Below, piece by piece: positions 44,867 to 55,359 of a stretch of 64,000 nucleotides of DNA (positions are counted from its first letter, which is position 1; every line of letters starts with the position of its first letter). The DNA lies in the NCBI GenBank assembly GCA_903842595.1, contig CAIMMO010000138.1, positions 1 to 64,000 on the forward strand, read 5' to 3'. The stretch comes from an uncultured Alphaproteobacteria bacterium (lineage in GTDB: Bacteria; Pseudomonadota; Alphaproteobacteria; Caulobacterales; Hyphomonadaceae). The notes under the pieces are model-generated. The model did no database searches, was not told where the DNA came from, and saw only the letters and a program-made list of their open reading frames with translations. The position numbers and the translations under genes are program-made.

Positions 44867-44954
44867 GCCAGCTTCAGCTCAGCTATCACTAAGCGCTGCA
44901 AGTGAACTTCGACAACGATTATGCGCCGCCCTGACATTGGTCGGGCCGGCACTT

Positions 44955-45368
44955 CTATTTTCCGGCGGCCTTAGCCCGTCTCGCCGTGCATTTCACGCAC
45001 AGGCATCTGTCCTTGCCGATGAACGCGTCGAAATACTCCTTCCCGTAGTCGTAGGTGATTTCTTCGCCCGGCTGGATTTCTCTAAGCGACTTCACGAAGA
45101 TCCGGCCGCCATAGATGTAGATAACGCCATTAGGTTTGCAGGAATGGTTGGCGTAGCGGCCGACATTTGATCGGGGCGAACCATCGAGCGTGTGCGTCTT
45201 CGAGAGATCGTAGAGATAGCGCGGCCTGCCGGGCATCGCGTCTGCCTCGGCGTTGGTGATGATCTTGCCCGTGTACTCAAATATCCGGACCCCTTTGGGG
45301 ATCACCTCTGTCGAAAAGAGGCCAAGGCCTGTCGTCGACCGGCCTACACGGAAGGGCTTGCTGGACAT
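44955..45368 (-). CDS. SET-domain protein (predicted lysine methyltransferase)
   Basis: This 137-residue protein is almost a bare SET domain. It shows TTGLGLFSTEVIPKG, RYANHSCKPN (residues 71-80), the catalytic GEEITYDYG (tyrosine at 106/108) and a post-SET-like cysteine cluster CLCVKC (122-127) that could bind zinc with a cysteine in the NHSC loop. SET proteins transfer a methyl group from SAM to lysine; bacterial targets are mostly unknown. It converges on the two-component kinase, with an 88-base gap. No pre-SET or targeting domain is present. Confidence 0.9.
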   Translation of the reverse strand: MSSKPFRVGRSTTGLGLFSTEVIPKGVRIFEYTGKIITNAEADAMPGRPRYLYDLSKTHTLDGSPRSNVGRYANHSCKPNGVIYIYGGRIFVKSLREIQPGEEITYDYGKEYFDAFIGKDRCLCVKCTARRAKAAGK

Positions 45369-45512
45369 GGCGCGGGGTTAGCGGGGGATTCGGCATTGTT
45401 CAATCCTGCGCCGGGCCATAATCGACGGGTATTTGCATGGTTTGGGAACGCTCCCATCCGGAGCCCGTTTTTGTCCGTACAGGCAAGAGCAGATTGCGCC
45501 GAGAGAAGCTCC

Positions 45513-46286
45513 ATGACCCACGCCAAGCCCTTGCTTCGCACTGTCGCGATCGCGGGCGCCGCCATGTTTGCCATTGCGGTGCCGGTCACTCAGTTTGCCA
45601 TGGGTGTGACGCCAACAGGCCAGACCGACCTCGTGCGCGATGGCGACACCACGCTGGAGGCGGCTGGCTATGCCTTTTCGATCTGGGGTCTGATCTACGC
45701 CGGTATGCTCGCCTACGCGATCTATCAGGCGCTGCCGTCGACGAGGGAAACTCCGGGATTGCGCACTCTGGGCTGGCCGTCCGTTGCTGCAATGGCCGGT
45801 TGCGGTCTTTGGCTCATTGCTGCCGTATACGACATCAAGCTGGCGACCATGGTGATCATCATCGGATCGGCCGCCGCTCTCTGCATACCTCTTTTGCGCC
45901 GATACCCTGCGCAGAACCGGATCGACTTCTGGCTAGTCGCCGCGCCGCTATCGATGTTGGCCGGATGGCTCACAGTCGCTTCGGCCATCAACACGCTGAC
46001 TGTGCTAACCGGATGGGGATTCATCAATGCCAGCACGGCCCCAGGTTGGGCAGCGGGCGGCGTGATCGTCGTGGCGCTTGTGGCCGCCGCCATCGCAGCC
46101 GCATCCAGGAACTGGATCTACCCGCTGCCGGTCGCCTGGGGCCTGGCCGCCGTTTGGGTCGCCGAACAGACTGACCGACCAAACGTCGCGATCCTGGCCG
46201 CCGCCGGGGCGGCTGTGCTGGTGGCGACAGCGATCTGGGTAGGGACGCATCGCCGCGTGATGTTGCCACTGCCCCGTCAGCAATGA
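45513..46286 (+). CDS. TspO-like multi-helix membrane protein
   Basis: The 257-residue protein has about seven hydrophobic segments and the pattern GYAFSIWGLIYAGMLAYAIY, resembling tryptophan-rich sensory (TspO/MBR) proteins, which bind porphyrins or steroids. It is longer than canonical TspO (about 160 residues), so it belongs to a larger relative group. The start at 45513 (SD AGAAGCTCC) begins just before the first helix. No lipobox is present. It lies upstream of the uvrA promoter, with no evidence of a link. Confidence 0.62.
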   Translation: MTHAKPLLRTVAIAGAAMFAIAVPVTQFAMGVTPTGQTDLVRDGDTTLEAAGYAFSIWGLIYAGMLAYAIYQALPSTRETPGLRTLGWPSVAAMAGCGLWLIAAVYDIKLATMVIIIGSAAALCIPLLRRYPAQNRIDFWLVAAPLSMLAGWLTVASAINTLTVLTGWGFINASTAPGWAAGGVIVVALVAAAIAAASRNWIYPLPVAWGLAAVWVAEQTDRPNVAILAAAGAAVLVATAIWVGTHRRVMLPLPRQQ

Positions 46287-46373
46287 CGCTGTGACGGGCT
46301 TGCGGGCGGGCGAGCCGAGTCCATATTCGTGGTTCAGGTGAATGTGCGGGCAGCCGGGGCGACAACGGAGCGT

Positions 46374-46388
46374 GTTCCGTTTATGTTC
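46374..46388 (+). promoter_or_regulatory. LexA-type SOS box of uvrA
   Basis: GTTC-CGTTTAT-GTTC is an exact match to the alphaproteobacterial LexA site GTTC-N7-GTTC (a direct repeat, unlike the gammaproteobacterial palindrome). It lies 70 bases before the uvrA start, so uvrA is probably SOS-controlled. Confidence 0.85.
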
Positions 46389-46458
46389 TTTGCCGTATAG
46401 TCGACTCAGCGCACGTCCACCGGCAAGACAGTCCGAACAACGTTCCCCGGGTTAAGCC

Positions 46459-49404
46459 ATGTCCTCCGAGCCTAATGCCATCCGCGTGCGCGGCGCACGC
46501 GAACACAATCTCAAGAATATCGACGTGGATATTCCACGGAACGAGTTGGTTGTGATTACTGGCCTTAGCGGCTCGGGCAAATCGTCTCTCGCCTTCGACA
46601 CGATCTATGCCGAGGGGCAGCGCCGCTATGTGGAATCGCTGTCCGCCTACGCCCGCCAATTCCTGGAGTTGATGCAGAAGCCCGATGTCGAGCGGATCGA
46701 GGGGTTGTCGCCTGCGATCTCGATTGAGCAGAAAACAACTTCGCGGAATCCGCGCTCGACGGTCGGAACGGTCACCGAAGTCTATGACTACATGCGCCTG
46801 CTCTGGGCGCGCGTTGGTGTTCCCTATTCTCCCGTCACGGGACTACCGATCGAAAGCCAGACCGTCAGCCAGATGGTCGACAAGGCCATGGCTCTGGGCG
46901 ACGGCGCGAAGTTCCACCTGCTCGCGCCCATGATCCGCGGGCGCAAGGGCGAGTACCGCAAGGAGTTCGCCGAACTGCTGAAGCGTGGCTTCGCGCGCGT
47001 GAAGGTAGATGGCGAATACTACGAACTTGAGGATCCGCCGAAACTCGACAAGAAGCTGAAGCATGACATCGATGTCGTCGTGGACAGGATCGTGATCCGC
47101 GCCGGGTTGGAACAGCGGTTGGCCGAGAGCTTCGAGGCCGCGCTTGGTCTTGCGGACGGTATCGCCGTCGCTGAGTTCGCGGAGAAAGGTCCGGAGACCA
47201 AGCGGCTCACCTTCTCCGCCAAATTCGCCTGCCCTGTCTCCGGTTTCACGATCCCTGAGATCGAGCCGCGCCTGTTTTCTTTCAACAACCCTTTCGGCGC
47301 CTGCCCTGCCTGCGACGGCCTGGGTGAACAGCTGAAGATTGATCCGGCGCTGGTGGTGCCCGAGATCGAAAAGAGCCTGAACGATGGCGCAATTGCACCT
47401 TGGGGCAAGTCTGCCTCGCCGCTGCAGGACCAGACGCTGAAGGCGCTGGCGAAAAAGTACAAGTTCTCGCTCACCGTCCCGTGGTCCAAGCTTCCGGAAG
47501 CTGCTCAGAGAGTTATTCTAAACGGCACTGGCGAGGACGAAGTCGACTTCGTGTTCGATGACGGCATGCGTCGCTACGAGGTAACCAAGCCGTTCGAAGG
47601 CGTGGTTGGAAATCTTGAGCGCCGCTTCCGCGAGACCGACAGCGCCTGGATGCGCGAGGAGATCGGCCGCTACCAGTCTGCCGCTCCCTGCCCCGCCTGC
47701 ATGGGCGAGCGTCTGCGGCCGGAAGCGCTGAGCGTGAAGATCAACAACTACACGATCTCCGACTCGGCTGCCCTCTCGATCAAGGCAGCGCGCGACTGGT
47801 TCGAGGCGTTGCCCAAGAAGCTCACCAAGAAGCAGAACGAGATCGCTGTCCGCATCCTCAAGGAGATCCGGGACCGACTGCAGTTCCTGAACGATGTAGG
47901 TCTCGAGTACCTGACGCTCTCGCGCGGGTCAGGCACGCTCTCTGGTGGCGAGAGCCAACGGATCCGACTCGCGTCGCAGATCGGGTCCGGGCTCTCCGGC
48001 GTTCTTTATGTGCTTGATGAGCCGTCCATCGGCCTGCACCAGCGCGACAATGAGCGCCTGCTCGAAACGTTGCGCCGTCTGCGCGATCTCGGCAACTCCG
48101 TTATCGTGGTAGAGCACGACGAGGATGCGATCCTGACGGCCGATCATGTCATCGACATGGGTCCTCGCGCCGGTGTCCTTGGCGGTGAAGTTATCGCTTT
48201 CGGCAAGCCTGAAGACTTGATGGCGAACCCGCAGAGCATCACCGGCAAGTATCTTTCCGGTGAGGAAGAGATCGCCGTCCCTGACAAGCGCCGCTGGGCC
48301 GACAAGAAGAAGATGATCCGCGTCATCGGCGCAACGGGCAACAACCTCAAGAACGTGACGGCGGAAATTCCGCTCGGCATCTTCACTTGCATCACGGGCG
48401 TTTCGGGCGGTGGCAAGTCAACGCTCGTGATCGAGACGCTCTACAAGGCCCTGGCCCGCCGTCTCAACGGCGCAAGCGACAGCCCAGCCCCACACCAGAA
48501 GCTCGAGGGCATCGAACACCTAGACAAGATCATCGACATCGACCAATCGCCCATCGGCCGCACGCCGCGTTCCAACCCAGCGACATATACGGGCGCGTTC
48601 GGGCCAATCCGCGACTGGTATACCGGTCTGCCGGAGTCGAAGGCGCGCGGCTATCAGGCCGGCCGCTTCTCCTTCAACGTGAAGGGGGGGCGCTGCGAGG
48701 CGTGCCAGGGCGACGGCGTCGTGAAGATCGAGATGCACTTCCTGCCAGACGTCTACGTCACCTGCGACGTCTGCAAGGGCAAGCGTTACAACCGTGAGAC
48801 ACTTGAAGTGCTCTACAAGGGCAAGTCGATCGCCGACGTCCTTGACATGACTGTGGAGGAAGCGCGCGTATTCTTCGGCGCCGTGCCCGGCATTCGCGGC
48901 AAGATGGAAACGCTGTGCCGCGTGGGCCTGGGCTATGTGAAGGTCGGCCAGCAGGCTACCACGCTTTCGGGTGGCGAAGCCCAGCGCGTGAAGCTTGCTA
49001 AGGAACTCTCCAAGCGCGCCACCGGCCGCACGCTCTACATTCTCGACGAACCCACAACCGGCCTGCACTTCGATGACGTACGCACGCTGATGGAGGTTCT
49101 GCAGGAACTTGTCGACGCTGGAAACACGGTGGTGGTGATCGAGCACAATCTCGACGTGATCAAGGTTGCCGACTGGATCGTCGACATGGGTCCGGACGGC
49201 GGCGACGGAGGCGGCGAAGTTGTCGCTGTCGGCACGCCTGAAGACGTTTCGAAGAACAAGAAGAGCTGGACCGGAAAGTTCCTGGTGGAGACGTTCAGGC
49301 GGCAAGCCGAGCGGCGTGAGCGTCAGGCGAAGCGGGCCAAGATGAAGCCAGCTGTCACGGCTGCTGTTAAGTCGAAGAAATCGGCTCAGCAAGCAGCGGA
49401 ATAG
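46459..49404 (+). CDS. uvrA: Excinuclease ABC subunit A
   Basis: UvrA dimers find bulky DNA lesions and load UvrB in nucleotide excision repair. The 981-residue protein has both ABC modules: Walker [15 protein letters not shown] and [15 protein letters not shown], signatures [12 protein letters not shown] and [15 protein letters not shown], and zinc-finger cysteines ([27 protein letters not shown]). The C-terminal lysine-rich tail of about 40 residues is usual in alphaproteobacteria. It is preceded by an SOS box and ends before a converging membrane-protein gene. Confidence 0.98.
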   Translation: MSSEPNAIRVRGAREHNLKNIDVDIPRNELVVITGLSGSGKSSLAFDTIYAEGQRRYVESLSAYARQFLELMQKPDVERIEGLSPAISIEQKTTSRNPRSTVGTVTEVYDYMRLLWARVGVPYSPVTGLPIESQTVSQMVDKAMALGDGAKFHLLAPMIRGRKGEYRKEFAELLKRGFARVKVDGEYYELEDPPKLDKKLKHDIDVVVDRIVIRAGLEQRLAESFEAALGLADGIAVAEFAEKGPETKRLTFSAKFACPVSGFTIPEIEPRLFSFNNPFGACPACDGLGEQLKIDPALVVPEIEKSLNDGAIAPWGKSASPLQDQTLKALAKKYKFSLTVPWSKLPEAAQRVILNGTGEDEVDFVFDDGMRRYEVTKPFEGVVGNLERRFRETDSAWMREEIGRYQSAAPCPACMGERLRPEALSVKINNYTISDSAALSIKAARDWFEALPKKLTKKQNEIAVRILKEIRDRLQFLNDVGLEYLTLSRGSGTLSGGESQRIRLASQIGSGLSGVLYVLDEPSIGLHQRDNERLLETLRRLRDLGNSVIVVEHDEDAILTADHVIDMGPRAGVLGGEVIAFGKPEDLMANPQSITGKYLSGEEEIAVPDKRRWADKKKMIRVIGATGNNLKNVTAEIPLGIFTCITGVSGGGKSTLVIETLYKALARRLNGASDSPAPHQKLEGIEHLDKIIDIDQSPIGRTPRSNPATYTGAFGPIRDWYTGLPESKARGYQAGRFSFNVKGGRCEACQGDGVVKIEMHFLPDVYVTCDVCKGKRYNRETLEVLYKGKSIADVLDMTVEEARVFFGAVPGIRGKMETLCRVGLGYVKVGQQATTLSGGEAQRVKLAKELSKRATGRTLYILDEPTTGLHFDDVRTLMEVLQELVDAGNTVVVIEHNLDVIKVADWIVDMGPDGGDGGGEVVAVGTPEDVSKNKKSWTGKFLVETFRRQAERRERQAKRAKMKPAVTAAVKSKKSAQQAAE

Positions 49405-49408
49405 GCGC

Positions 49409-50290
49409 CTACTTCGCCACGAAGTCCACCGGCCGCAGGCCCCTGTACAGGATCGCACCCAGCACGATCGACGGGATGCCGACTATCGCCGCGACGAAAG
49501 TGACGGCGGCGTTGAAGGCGATCAGTAAGAAGCCTGCATTTCCCTCTGAGGTTATCGGGCGAAGGATGGCGACGCCGATCTCGACGACCAGGCTGTCGAT
49601 GACATAGGCGGGTAGCCAGGTCAGCATGATCGCAGCGAACATGCGAAGGATGTTGCCGCGCGACCAACTCCAGCTCTGGAACATCACGATGCGGCGCTCG
49701 CCGATTGTCGCGGCGTTGACCATGAAGAGCCGCGTGAACAGGTAGATCGCAGCCGCGAACACCAGCATGATGAGAAGCAGGAATGCCGCCGTCCCGCCCG
49801 GCCCGAGCGCCTGGGTCAATGCCGCATTCAGTGCTTGAGGATCCTCCAGCAGCACAGCGAGATCGTCGGGCGTTGCAGCCAGACGTGACAGGACCGTCGC
49901 TGTCACAATCATGAATACCAGCGTGGCCAGCGGAATTATCATGCACGCATACGCCGCGACGATTGCGAGCAGACGAAGCTCGTCTGCTCCGAAACTGAGG
50001 CCGAGTGGCCCCGTGAACTCGTTCCGGACCGCCTTGCGCAACACGGCTGCGGCAAAAACGAGGCTTCCCAGCACGGCGGGCATGGCGACAGCCAGATTCC
50101 CAAGACTGCCGCCGAACGCGGATTGGGCGCCTGCACCGCCCCCCGAAATCGCCGCTAGCAGGAAACCGACCTGGGAAACCAGCGCCATTGCAGCTGCAGC
50201 GGGCACGAATATGCGCAAGTTGTCGCGCAGGAACAGCCATGCGTCGCGCACACAGGTGATGATCGGCAGCTTGCCCGCAGCGTCGGCCAT
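49409..50290 (-). CDS. Integral membrane protein of unknown function
   Basis: The 293-residue protein has about six hydrophobic segments, including IFVPAAAAMALVSQVGFLLA, LLAIVAAYACMIIPLATLV and GTAAFLLLIMLVFAAAIYLF. It has a Trp-containing amphipathic segment FQSWSWSRGN and a C-terminal ILYRGLRP. The start at 50290 is supported by GGAGG six to seven bases upstream. No transporter signature was recognised; the layout resembles glycerophosphoryl-diester or YciC-type membrane proteins only in a general way. Same strand as the gene at 50357, 66 bases apart. Confidence 0.72.
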   Translation of the reverse strand: MADAAGKLPIITCVRDAWLFLRDNLRIFVPAAAAMALVSQVGFLLAAISGGGAGAQSAFGGSLGNLAVAMPAVLGSLVFAAAVLRKAVRNEFTGPLGLSFGADELRLLAIVAAYACMIIPLATLVFMIVTATVLSRLAATPDDLAVLLEDPQALNAALTQALGPGGTAAFLLLIMLVFAAAIYLFTRLFMVNAATIGERRIVMFQSWSWSRGNILRMFAAIMLTWLPAYVIDSLVVEIGVAILRPITSEGNAGFLLIAFNAAVTFVAAIVGIPSIVLGAILYRGLRPVDFVAK

Positions 50291-50356
50291 CCAGCCCTCC
50301 AAAGGAGTCCTGCCCCTAGTTCAATTGACGAGAAGCGGCAACAGCGGCGAGCGCCG

Positions 50357-51487
50357 CTACCGGCCGAGGGCGTATTCAAAGGTCACGATATGGACTTTCG
50401 GCAGGCGGCAGGCGGGCGGCTGGAGGGTTCCCTCGATCCGCCAGCGCCAGGAGGACTGAACGGCTTCAGTCGCCCTTACAAAGTCGGGATGGGGCGCCCA
50501 TGCCATCAGGCGTGGGTTCTGGAGCGCGCCGTTTTGCGCCACCTCGGCCGCATAGGTCACCGACCCGGCCAGGTCCTTGAATTTTAGTATGAAGGGAAAC
50601 CCGGGCGAGTCCGCGCGCGCAAGGGCGATCCGGCAACGCGGCAGGCTCGCGTCGCCCGGCGCCGGATAGAGCAGTTCATTCATGGGGGCGCGGCCTGTGC
50701 TGATTGACGCGCGCCGGTCGGCCAATTCGCGCTGACGAGAGCCGAGCCCGCCATAGATTGCATCGGCCCACGACGTGGCTGCGTAGTATTCGGTCGCGAG
50801 ACGGACACGGCCCGCGCCATCAGAGGTCGCTGCTATCTGGTCATGCACCTCGCCCGCGATGTCGTACAGCGCGTTGTAGGCTTCGAGAGACTTCGTGCGC
50901 ATGAATCTGGCCATCGCCGCGCCGCGTCGCGCCTCGAAGCGGGCTGCGATGCTGCCTGCTTCCAGATCATCCAGGAACCGGATGGCGTACATGGCGGCGC
51001 TTTCCGCTTGCGCCCAGTCTCCGGCCGCCCATGCCTCTGCAAGAAGCGCGTGCGCTGCGCGCGGCGAGATGAGGTCGCGCCCCGGCGCCGTTGCGCGTTT
51101 ATAGAGTGACTGCATCAAGTTGGCGCGTGCCTGTGGGGACGCCGCCGCCTCTAGAGTGGCCCAGTCGTGCAGAACGCGGGACACGGCCGGCGCAGGATCC
51201 GGATGCGGTAGTGCATTGCCCTGCTCAACCAGGAAGCGCGAGTACATCAGCGCTGACGCGGGCTCTCCCGCCAGCATAGCGACCCATGCGAACTCCCGCG
51301 CCACCAGAGCTGCGGAGGGAGATGCCAGATCCACCGTCGGCCAGGTCTGCCCGGCCACCACCATCGCGCCGCGGTAGTCACCTGCCTGAACCGCGGCGTT
51401 GAAGCTGCGAATGTCGGCTTTGGCGGTGGGCGCCGCGAGGAGGGTCGCCAGCACGGAGAGAACCCGGAAAGTGGGTACAAAATGCAT
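50357..51487 (-). CDS. Exported protein with helical N-domain and TonB-C-like C-domain
   Basis: This 376-residue protein has a signal peptide (cleavage after TAKA near residue 24), an alanine-rich helical middle of about 230 residues that resembles TPR-type helical repeats, and a C-terminal part with GSVTYAAEVAQNGALQNPRL and FVRATEAVQSSWRWRIEG. That last segment follows the TonB C-terminal pattern (beta strand, variable Gly-x-Val turn, helix, WRW/WRY, final strand). It lacks the membrane anchor and proline linker of TonB itself. The role is unknown; it may contact an outer-membrane receptor or peptidoglycan. Confidence 0.7.
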   Translation of the reverse strand: MHFVPTFRVLSVLATLLAAPTAKADIRSFNAAVQAGDYRGAMVVAGQTWPTVDLASPSAALVAREFAWVAMLAGEPASALMYSRFLVEQGNALPHPDPAPAVSRVLHDWATLEAAASPQARANLMQSLYKRATAPGRDLISPRAAHALLAEAWAAGDWAQAESAAMYAIRFLDDLEAGSIAARFEARRGAAMARFMRTKSLEAYNALYDIAGEVHDQIAATSDGAGRVRLATEYYAATSWADAIYGGLGSRQRELADRRASISTGRAPMNELLYPAPGDASLPRCRIALARADSPGFPFILKFKDLAGSVTYAAEVAQNGALQNPRLMAWAPHPDFVRATEAVQSSWRWRIEGTLQPPACRLPKVHIVTFEYALGR

Positions 51488-51581
51488 AAACTGGCTCTAG
51501 CACTATTGCCGCGGCGCCCCAGCGGGATTTTGCAGTGTTGGCGCGTTTCCCTGAGCGCCCCACATGGCCTATATCGGCCGG

Positions 51582-53009
51582 ATGACAATCGAGCCCATTC
51601 ACATCATCGGCGGCGGCATGGCGGGGTCGGAGGCGGCCTGGCAGGCTGCAAACCTTGGCGTTCCCGTGGTCATCCACGAGATGCGCCCAGTCCGGAAAAC
51701 TGATGCCCACCACACGGACGGGCTCGCAGAGCTTGTGTGCTCCAACTCATTTCGGTCGGATGACTGGGAGTACAATGCCGTCGGGCTGCTGCACGAGGAA
51801 ATGCGCCGGGCCGCGGGTCTCATCATCGGCATGGGCGATCGTCATCGCGTGCCTGCGGGCTCGGCTCTTGCCGTCGACCGCGACGCCTTCTCCGCTGACG
51901 TGACGGCGGCACTTGAGCAGCATCCGCTGGTTACCGTCGAACGCGGTGAGGTTGATGGCTGGCCTCCTGCTGCGTGGTCCAGCGTGATCATCGCCACAGG
52001 GCCGTTGACATCTGACACGCTGGCGAGAGCCATTCTTGCCAAGACCGGCGAGGATTCGCTCGCCTTCTTCGATGCAATCGCGCCGATCGTGCATGTCGAG
52101 TCGATCGACATGAGCAAGGCCTGGAAACAGTCGCGCTATGACAAGCCTGGTCCGGGCGGCGACGGCGCCGAAGCCTACATCAATTGCCCGATGACGAAGG
52201 ACGAATACGAGGCCTTCATCGCGGCCCTGCTTGCGGCCCCAAAGACAGAGTTCAAAGAGTGGGAGGGCACGCCGTACTTCGAAGGATGCCTGCCCATCGA
52301 AGTGATGGCCGAGCGCGGCGCGGAGACGCTACGCTACGGCCCCATGAAGCCCGTCGGTCTGACCAATCCGCATGATCCCGGCGTGAAGGCCTGGGCCGTG
52401 GTCCAGCTGCGACAGGACAACAAGCTTGCCACGCTGTGGAACATGGTCGGCTTCCAGACCAAGCTGAAGCACGGGGCGCAGCAAGAGATCTTCCGCATGA
52501 TCCCGGGCCTTGCCGATGCACAGTTTGCGCGACTGGGAGGCATCCACCGCAACACATTCATCAACTCCCCTGCCCTGCTAGATGCGCAGCTGCGCCTCAA
52601 GTCAGATGCCCGCGTACGCTTCGCTGGCCAGGTGACAGGTGTCGAAGGCTATGTGGAAAGCGCCGCAATGGGCCTGGTTGCCGGGCGCATGGCCGCTGCC
52701 GAGCGGCTTGGCCGCCGCGTAGAGGCGCCGCCCGCTACCACCGCGCTCGGAGCACTGGTCAACCACATCACCGGCGGACACCTCCTTGGAGAGAGCGGAG
52801 TTGCCAAGCGTGGCTCGTTCCAGCCAATGAACGTTAACTATGGCCTGCTGCCTGACATTGGCCCGGTTGATCTCAAGGGCCCGGACGGCAAGCGCCTGAA
52901 GGGAGCTGACAGGGGACGCGCGCGCAAGCGGCTGATGTCTGTGCGCGCGCTGAATGATCTTGGCGGCTGGCTACAGGATCAGAAATCGCCCGAGCCCGTT
53001 TCAGTCTAG
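51582..53009 (+). CDS. trmFO: tRNA uracil-54 methyltransferase (folate/FAD-dependent)
   Basis: TrmFO makes 5-methyluridine at position 54 of tRNA using methylene-tetrahydrofolate and FADH2. The protein shows the FAD motif [39 protein letters not shown], the conserved CSNSFRSDD, and [14 protein letters not shown], and it ends in the [10 protein letters not shown] region. The start at 51582 (475 residues) matches the family N-terminus; an ATG at 51564 would add six residues. It overlaps the converging membrane-protein gene by four bases. Confidence 0.95.
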   Translation: MTIEPIHIIGGGMAGSEAAWQAANLGVPVVIHEMRPVRKTDAHHTDGLAELVCSNSFRSDDWEYNAVGLLHEEMRRAAGLIIGMGDRHRVPAGSALAVDRDAFSADVTAALEQHPLVTVERGEVDGWPPAAWSSVIIATGPLTSDTLARAILAKTGEDSLAFFDAIAPIVHVESIDMSKAWKQSRYDKPGPGGDGAEAYINCPMTKDEYEAFIAALLAAPKTEFKEWEGTPYFEGCLPIEVMAERGAETLRYGPMKPVGLTNPHDPGVKAWAVVQLRQDNKLATLWNMVGFQTKLKHGAQQEIFRMIPGLADAQFARLGGIHRNTFINSPALLDAQLRLKSDARVRFAGQVTGVEGYVESAAMGLVAGRMAAAERLGRRVEAPPATTALGALVNHITGGHLLGESGVAKRGSFQPMNVNYGLLPDIGPVDLKGPDGKRLKGADRGRARKRLMSVRALNDLGGWLQDQKSPEPVSV

Positions 53010-53752
53010 TCGACGCGCTCCCCTCGCATCGCTTTCTCGAACACCTCACGACCGCCCATCTTGTCGAGCGCCTTGCGGAAGTCGCTGTCGAAGCCGAAGG
53101 CATCCCTTGCGTTTGTGACGACGCCATAAACTGCTCGAAACAGGATGAGTGCGAGCACGCCAATCATCGGCTGCCCGAGGGCGAACAGCGCAAAAGCTCC
53201 GCCAAAGATAGCGAGATGAAGAACGATGATGCGCCCGTAAGGCGCGAACATCTCGGCCATAGGGTTCGTGGTCCGCCACTCGCCCTTGAGCACGAACTCC
53301 CAGAAAAAGACAAGCACCTGGAACGCGATGATCGCGTAGATGAAATACTCCACGTGCAGCCCGCTGGTCATGCCGAACTGGAACATGCCGGGGATGTCGA
53401 GCGTGAAGGTCGATTGGTCGGCGAGCGTCCCGTTGCCGAACCCGGTGAATGCAATCAGAAATGTGCCGTGCACGAAGCAGAACAGACCGTAGTGGAAGAC
53501 AAAAAACGCCGACATCAAGAGCCCGACAATCAAGCCGAGCGCGCCGTAGCTCGCGCCGGAGATAACGATGCGCGGTAGCGTCAGAACACCCGCGATGAGG
53601 TTCTCCATCCAGTACAGCATCACCAGCGGAACGGCGTTCCAGCCGAACGCCAGCACGCCGAAAATCGGAAACAGGTCGACCGCGAGGCCGAGAAGGACAA
53701 GCGGCTGGCTCAACGCCCGCAGCCAACTGGCCGGATTGAAAAGCTTGTTCAC
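53006..53752 (-). CDS. DUF6498-type membrane protein
   Basis: The 248-residue protein has about six helices and the recurring pattern [20 protein letters not shown], then [20 protein letters not shown]. This is the hallmark of the DUF6498 family of bacterial membrane proteins. The function is unknown. Histidines in the second and third helices could bind a metal or haem, but this is not shown. The last helix is followed by a charged C-terminal tail. It shares its last bases with the trmFO 3' end. Confidence 0.8.
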   Translation of the reverse strand: MNKLFNPASWLRALSQPLVLLGLAVDLFPIFGVLAFGWNAVPLVMLYWMENLIAGVLTLPRIVISGASYGALGLIVGLLMSAFFVFHYGLFCFVHGTFLIAFTGFGNGTLADQSTFTLDIPGMFQFGMTSGLHVEYFIYAIIAFQVLVFFWEFVLKGEWRTTNPMAEMFAPYGRIIVLHLAIFGGAFALFALGQPMIGVLALILFRAVYGVVTNARDAFGFDSDFRKALDKMGGREVFEKAMRGERVD

Positions 53753-53845
53753 GTCCGCCCGCCCGCTGCGACTCCACCCCGGAATAACAAACAGGTTTGC
53801 TGCTCGCTTGGCCAGCAGGATATGCGCCCGTAGATGAAATCGATC

Positions 53846-54538
53846 CTAAAGTCGTCGCCCCAGCGCGGCCCGGAAAATCCGCCAGCGCTTGCTGAGCGGC
53901 CCATTCTCACTTGCGGCGGCAAGGTGCAGCGCGGCAGGCCACAGCATCGCGGGCGTTTGTCGCAACCCGGCTTTCGCGGCTTCCCACCGTGCCTCTGCGC
54001 CGTCGAGCTCCGCCGCCAGACCGACGCGCGCCGCCCCCGCCTCCGCCAGGGCTTCCAGCCCCGCCCTCTCAGCATCCGGCGCCAGGGCCAGTCCCGCCAG
54101 CCGCATCAGGGTGCTTTCAACCGCGAGATGTCGTTCCTCATGCGCGCCGCCAGCCTGATGCCCGCCTGCCTGCAGGTGATCGTCGAGCACGTCGTCATAG
54201 GCGTCCACCATAGCGTTCATCGGCCCCAGCAGGTCGGCGCGGTTCTTGAGGACACGCGCCAGCTCCTCGGCCAGGTCATGCCGCCGTAAGGGCGCCCCTC
54301 CCGCCAATTGCGCGAGCGTCTCCCGCCACCACTGCAGCCGGATCTTTCCGAGCATCGCGTCCTTGGCGTGCAGGGCGCGCTGTAACTCCTGATTAAGCAG
54401 GTAGATCGCGACGAGGCGTTCGCGCGAGCCCGCAGGGGCGTAACGCGTGGCCAGCCAGCGGTCCTCGTCCGTCCGCTTCAGACGGGCGTCAAAATCGTCA
54501 GCGCTTGCAAGGTTTGGCGGATTGGCCGTATCGCTCAT
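53846..54538 (-). CDS. Squalene/phytoene synthase-family protein (NDUFAF6-like)
   Basis: This 230-residue protein resembles the N-terminal part of phytoene synthases: RWLATRYAPAGSRERLVAIY, then GKIRLQWWRETLAQ and AMVDAYDDVLDD. The classic first Asp-rich motif DxxxD of prenyl synthases is altered, as in NDUFAF6, the mitochondrial complex I assembly factor of the same fold. So an enzymatic role is doubtful and a respiratory-assembly role is possible. The start at 54538 is preferred. It is divergent from sodB. Confidence 0.82.
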   Translation of the reverse strand: MSDTANPPNLASADDFDARLKRTDEDRWLATRYAPAGSRERLVAIYLLNQELQRALHAKDAMLGKIRLQWWRETLAQLAGGAPLRRHDLAEELARVLKNRADLLGPMNAMVDAYDDVLDDHLQAGGHQAGGAHEERHLAVESTLMRLAGLALAPDAERAGLEALAEAGAARVGLAAELDGAEARWEAAKAGLRQTPAMLWPAALHLAAASENGPLSKRWRIFRAALGRRL

Positions 54539-54609
54539 GTTCAAATTCGGCAATTCGGCCCTATCTGAGGGTCTGGACGACAACACACGACAAACAAAGA
54601 GGGTTTCCC

Positions 54610-55212
54610 ATGGCTTTCACGCTTCCCGCCCTGCCTTACGCGCGCGACGCGCTGGCGCCACATATTTCGGAGCAGACCCTCAATTTTCACTACGGCAAGC
54701 ACCACCAAGCCTATTTGGACAACCTGAACAAGCTGGTCGCCGGCACGCCGCTGGAAAACGCACCGCTCGAGGAAGTCGTCAAGCAGAGCTGGGCCGAGAA
54801 AAAGATGCCCACCTTCAACAACTCCGGCCAGGTCTGGAATCACACCTTCTACTGGCACTCGATGAAGCCAGGCGGCGGCGGCAAGCCGACGGGCCTGGTC
54901 GCCGACCGGATTAACAAGGACTTCGGTTCTTACGACGAGTTCAAACGTCTCTTTGCAGAAGCTGGCGCGACCCAGTTCGGATCCGGCTGGGCCTGGCTGG
55001 TTCTGAAGGACGGCAAGCTTGCCATCACCAAGACGCCGAATGCCGAAACCCCGCTGACCGAGGCCGGCGTTACCCCCCTGCTCACGATGGACGTTTGGGA
55101 GCACGCCTACTACCTCGACACCCAGAACGCCCGGCCGAAGTACATCAACACCTTCATCGACGAACTGGTGAACTGGGACTTTGCGAACCAGGGCCTTTCG
55201 GACGCGAAATAA
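54610..55212 (+). CDS. sodB: Iron superoxide dismutase
   Basis: The 200-residue enzyme converts superoxide to oxygen and peroxide. Metal ligands are His27 (NFHYGKHHQAYL), His78 (QVWNHTFYW), Asp161 and His165 (MDVWEHAYYLD). Gln74 in NNSGQVWNH marks the iron-type enzyme (manganese types have Gly here). No signal peptide is seen, so it is cytosolic. A strong hairpin follows 32 bases after the stop. Confidence 0.96.
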   Translation: MAFTLPALPYARDALAPHISEQTLNFHYGKHHQAYLDNLNKLVAGTPLENAPLEEVVKQSWAEKKMPTFNNSGQVWNHTFYWHSMKPGGGGKPTGLVADRINKDFGSYDEFKRLFAEAGATQFGSGWAWLVLKDGKLAITKTPNAETPLTEAGVTPLLTMDVWEHAYYLDTQNARPKYINTFIDELVNWDFANQGLSDAK

Positions 55213-55244
55213 GATCAGCCTGAACCGATTCGAAGCTACTTTTG

Positions 55245-55274
55245 CGGCGCAGTGCAGCAGTTTGCACTGCGCCG
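55245..55274 (+). terminator. Hairpin terminator after sodB
   Basis: CGGCGCAGTGCA and TGCACTGCGCCG form a perfect 12-pair stem with a six-base loop, starting 32 bases after the sodB stop. The T-run is weak (GATTAGCTGTTT). It is likely to end the sodB transcript, or to protect it. Confidence 0.6.
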
Positions 55275-55359
55275 ATTAGCTGTTTCGAGACTCTTCCGTG
55301 GCGTACTGTCACCTCAAGCAGCCGGCGGATCGCCGGCCGTTTTCAGGTCGTGCGGCGCG

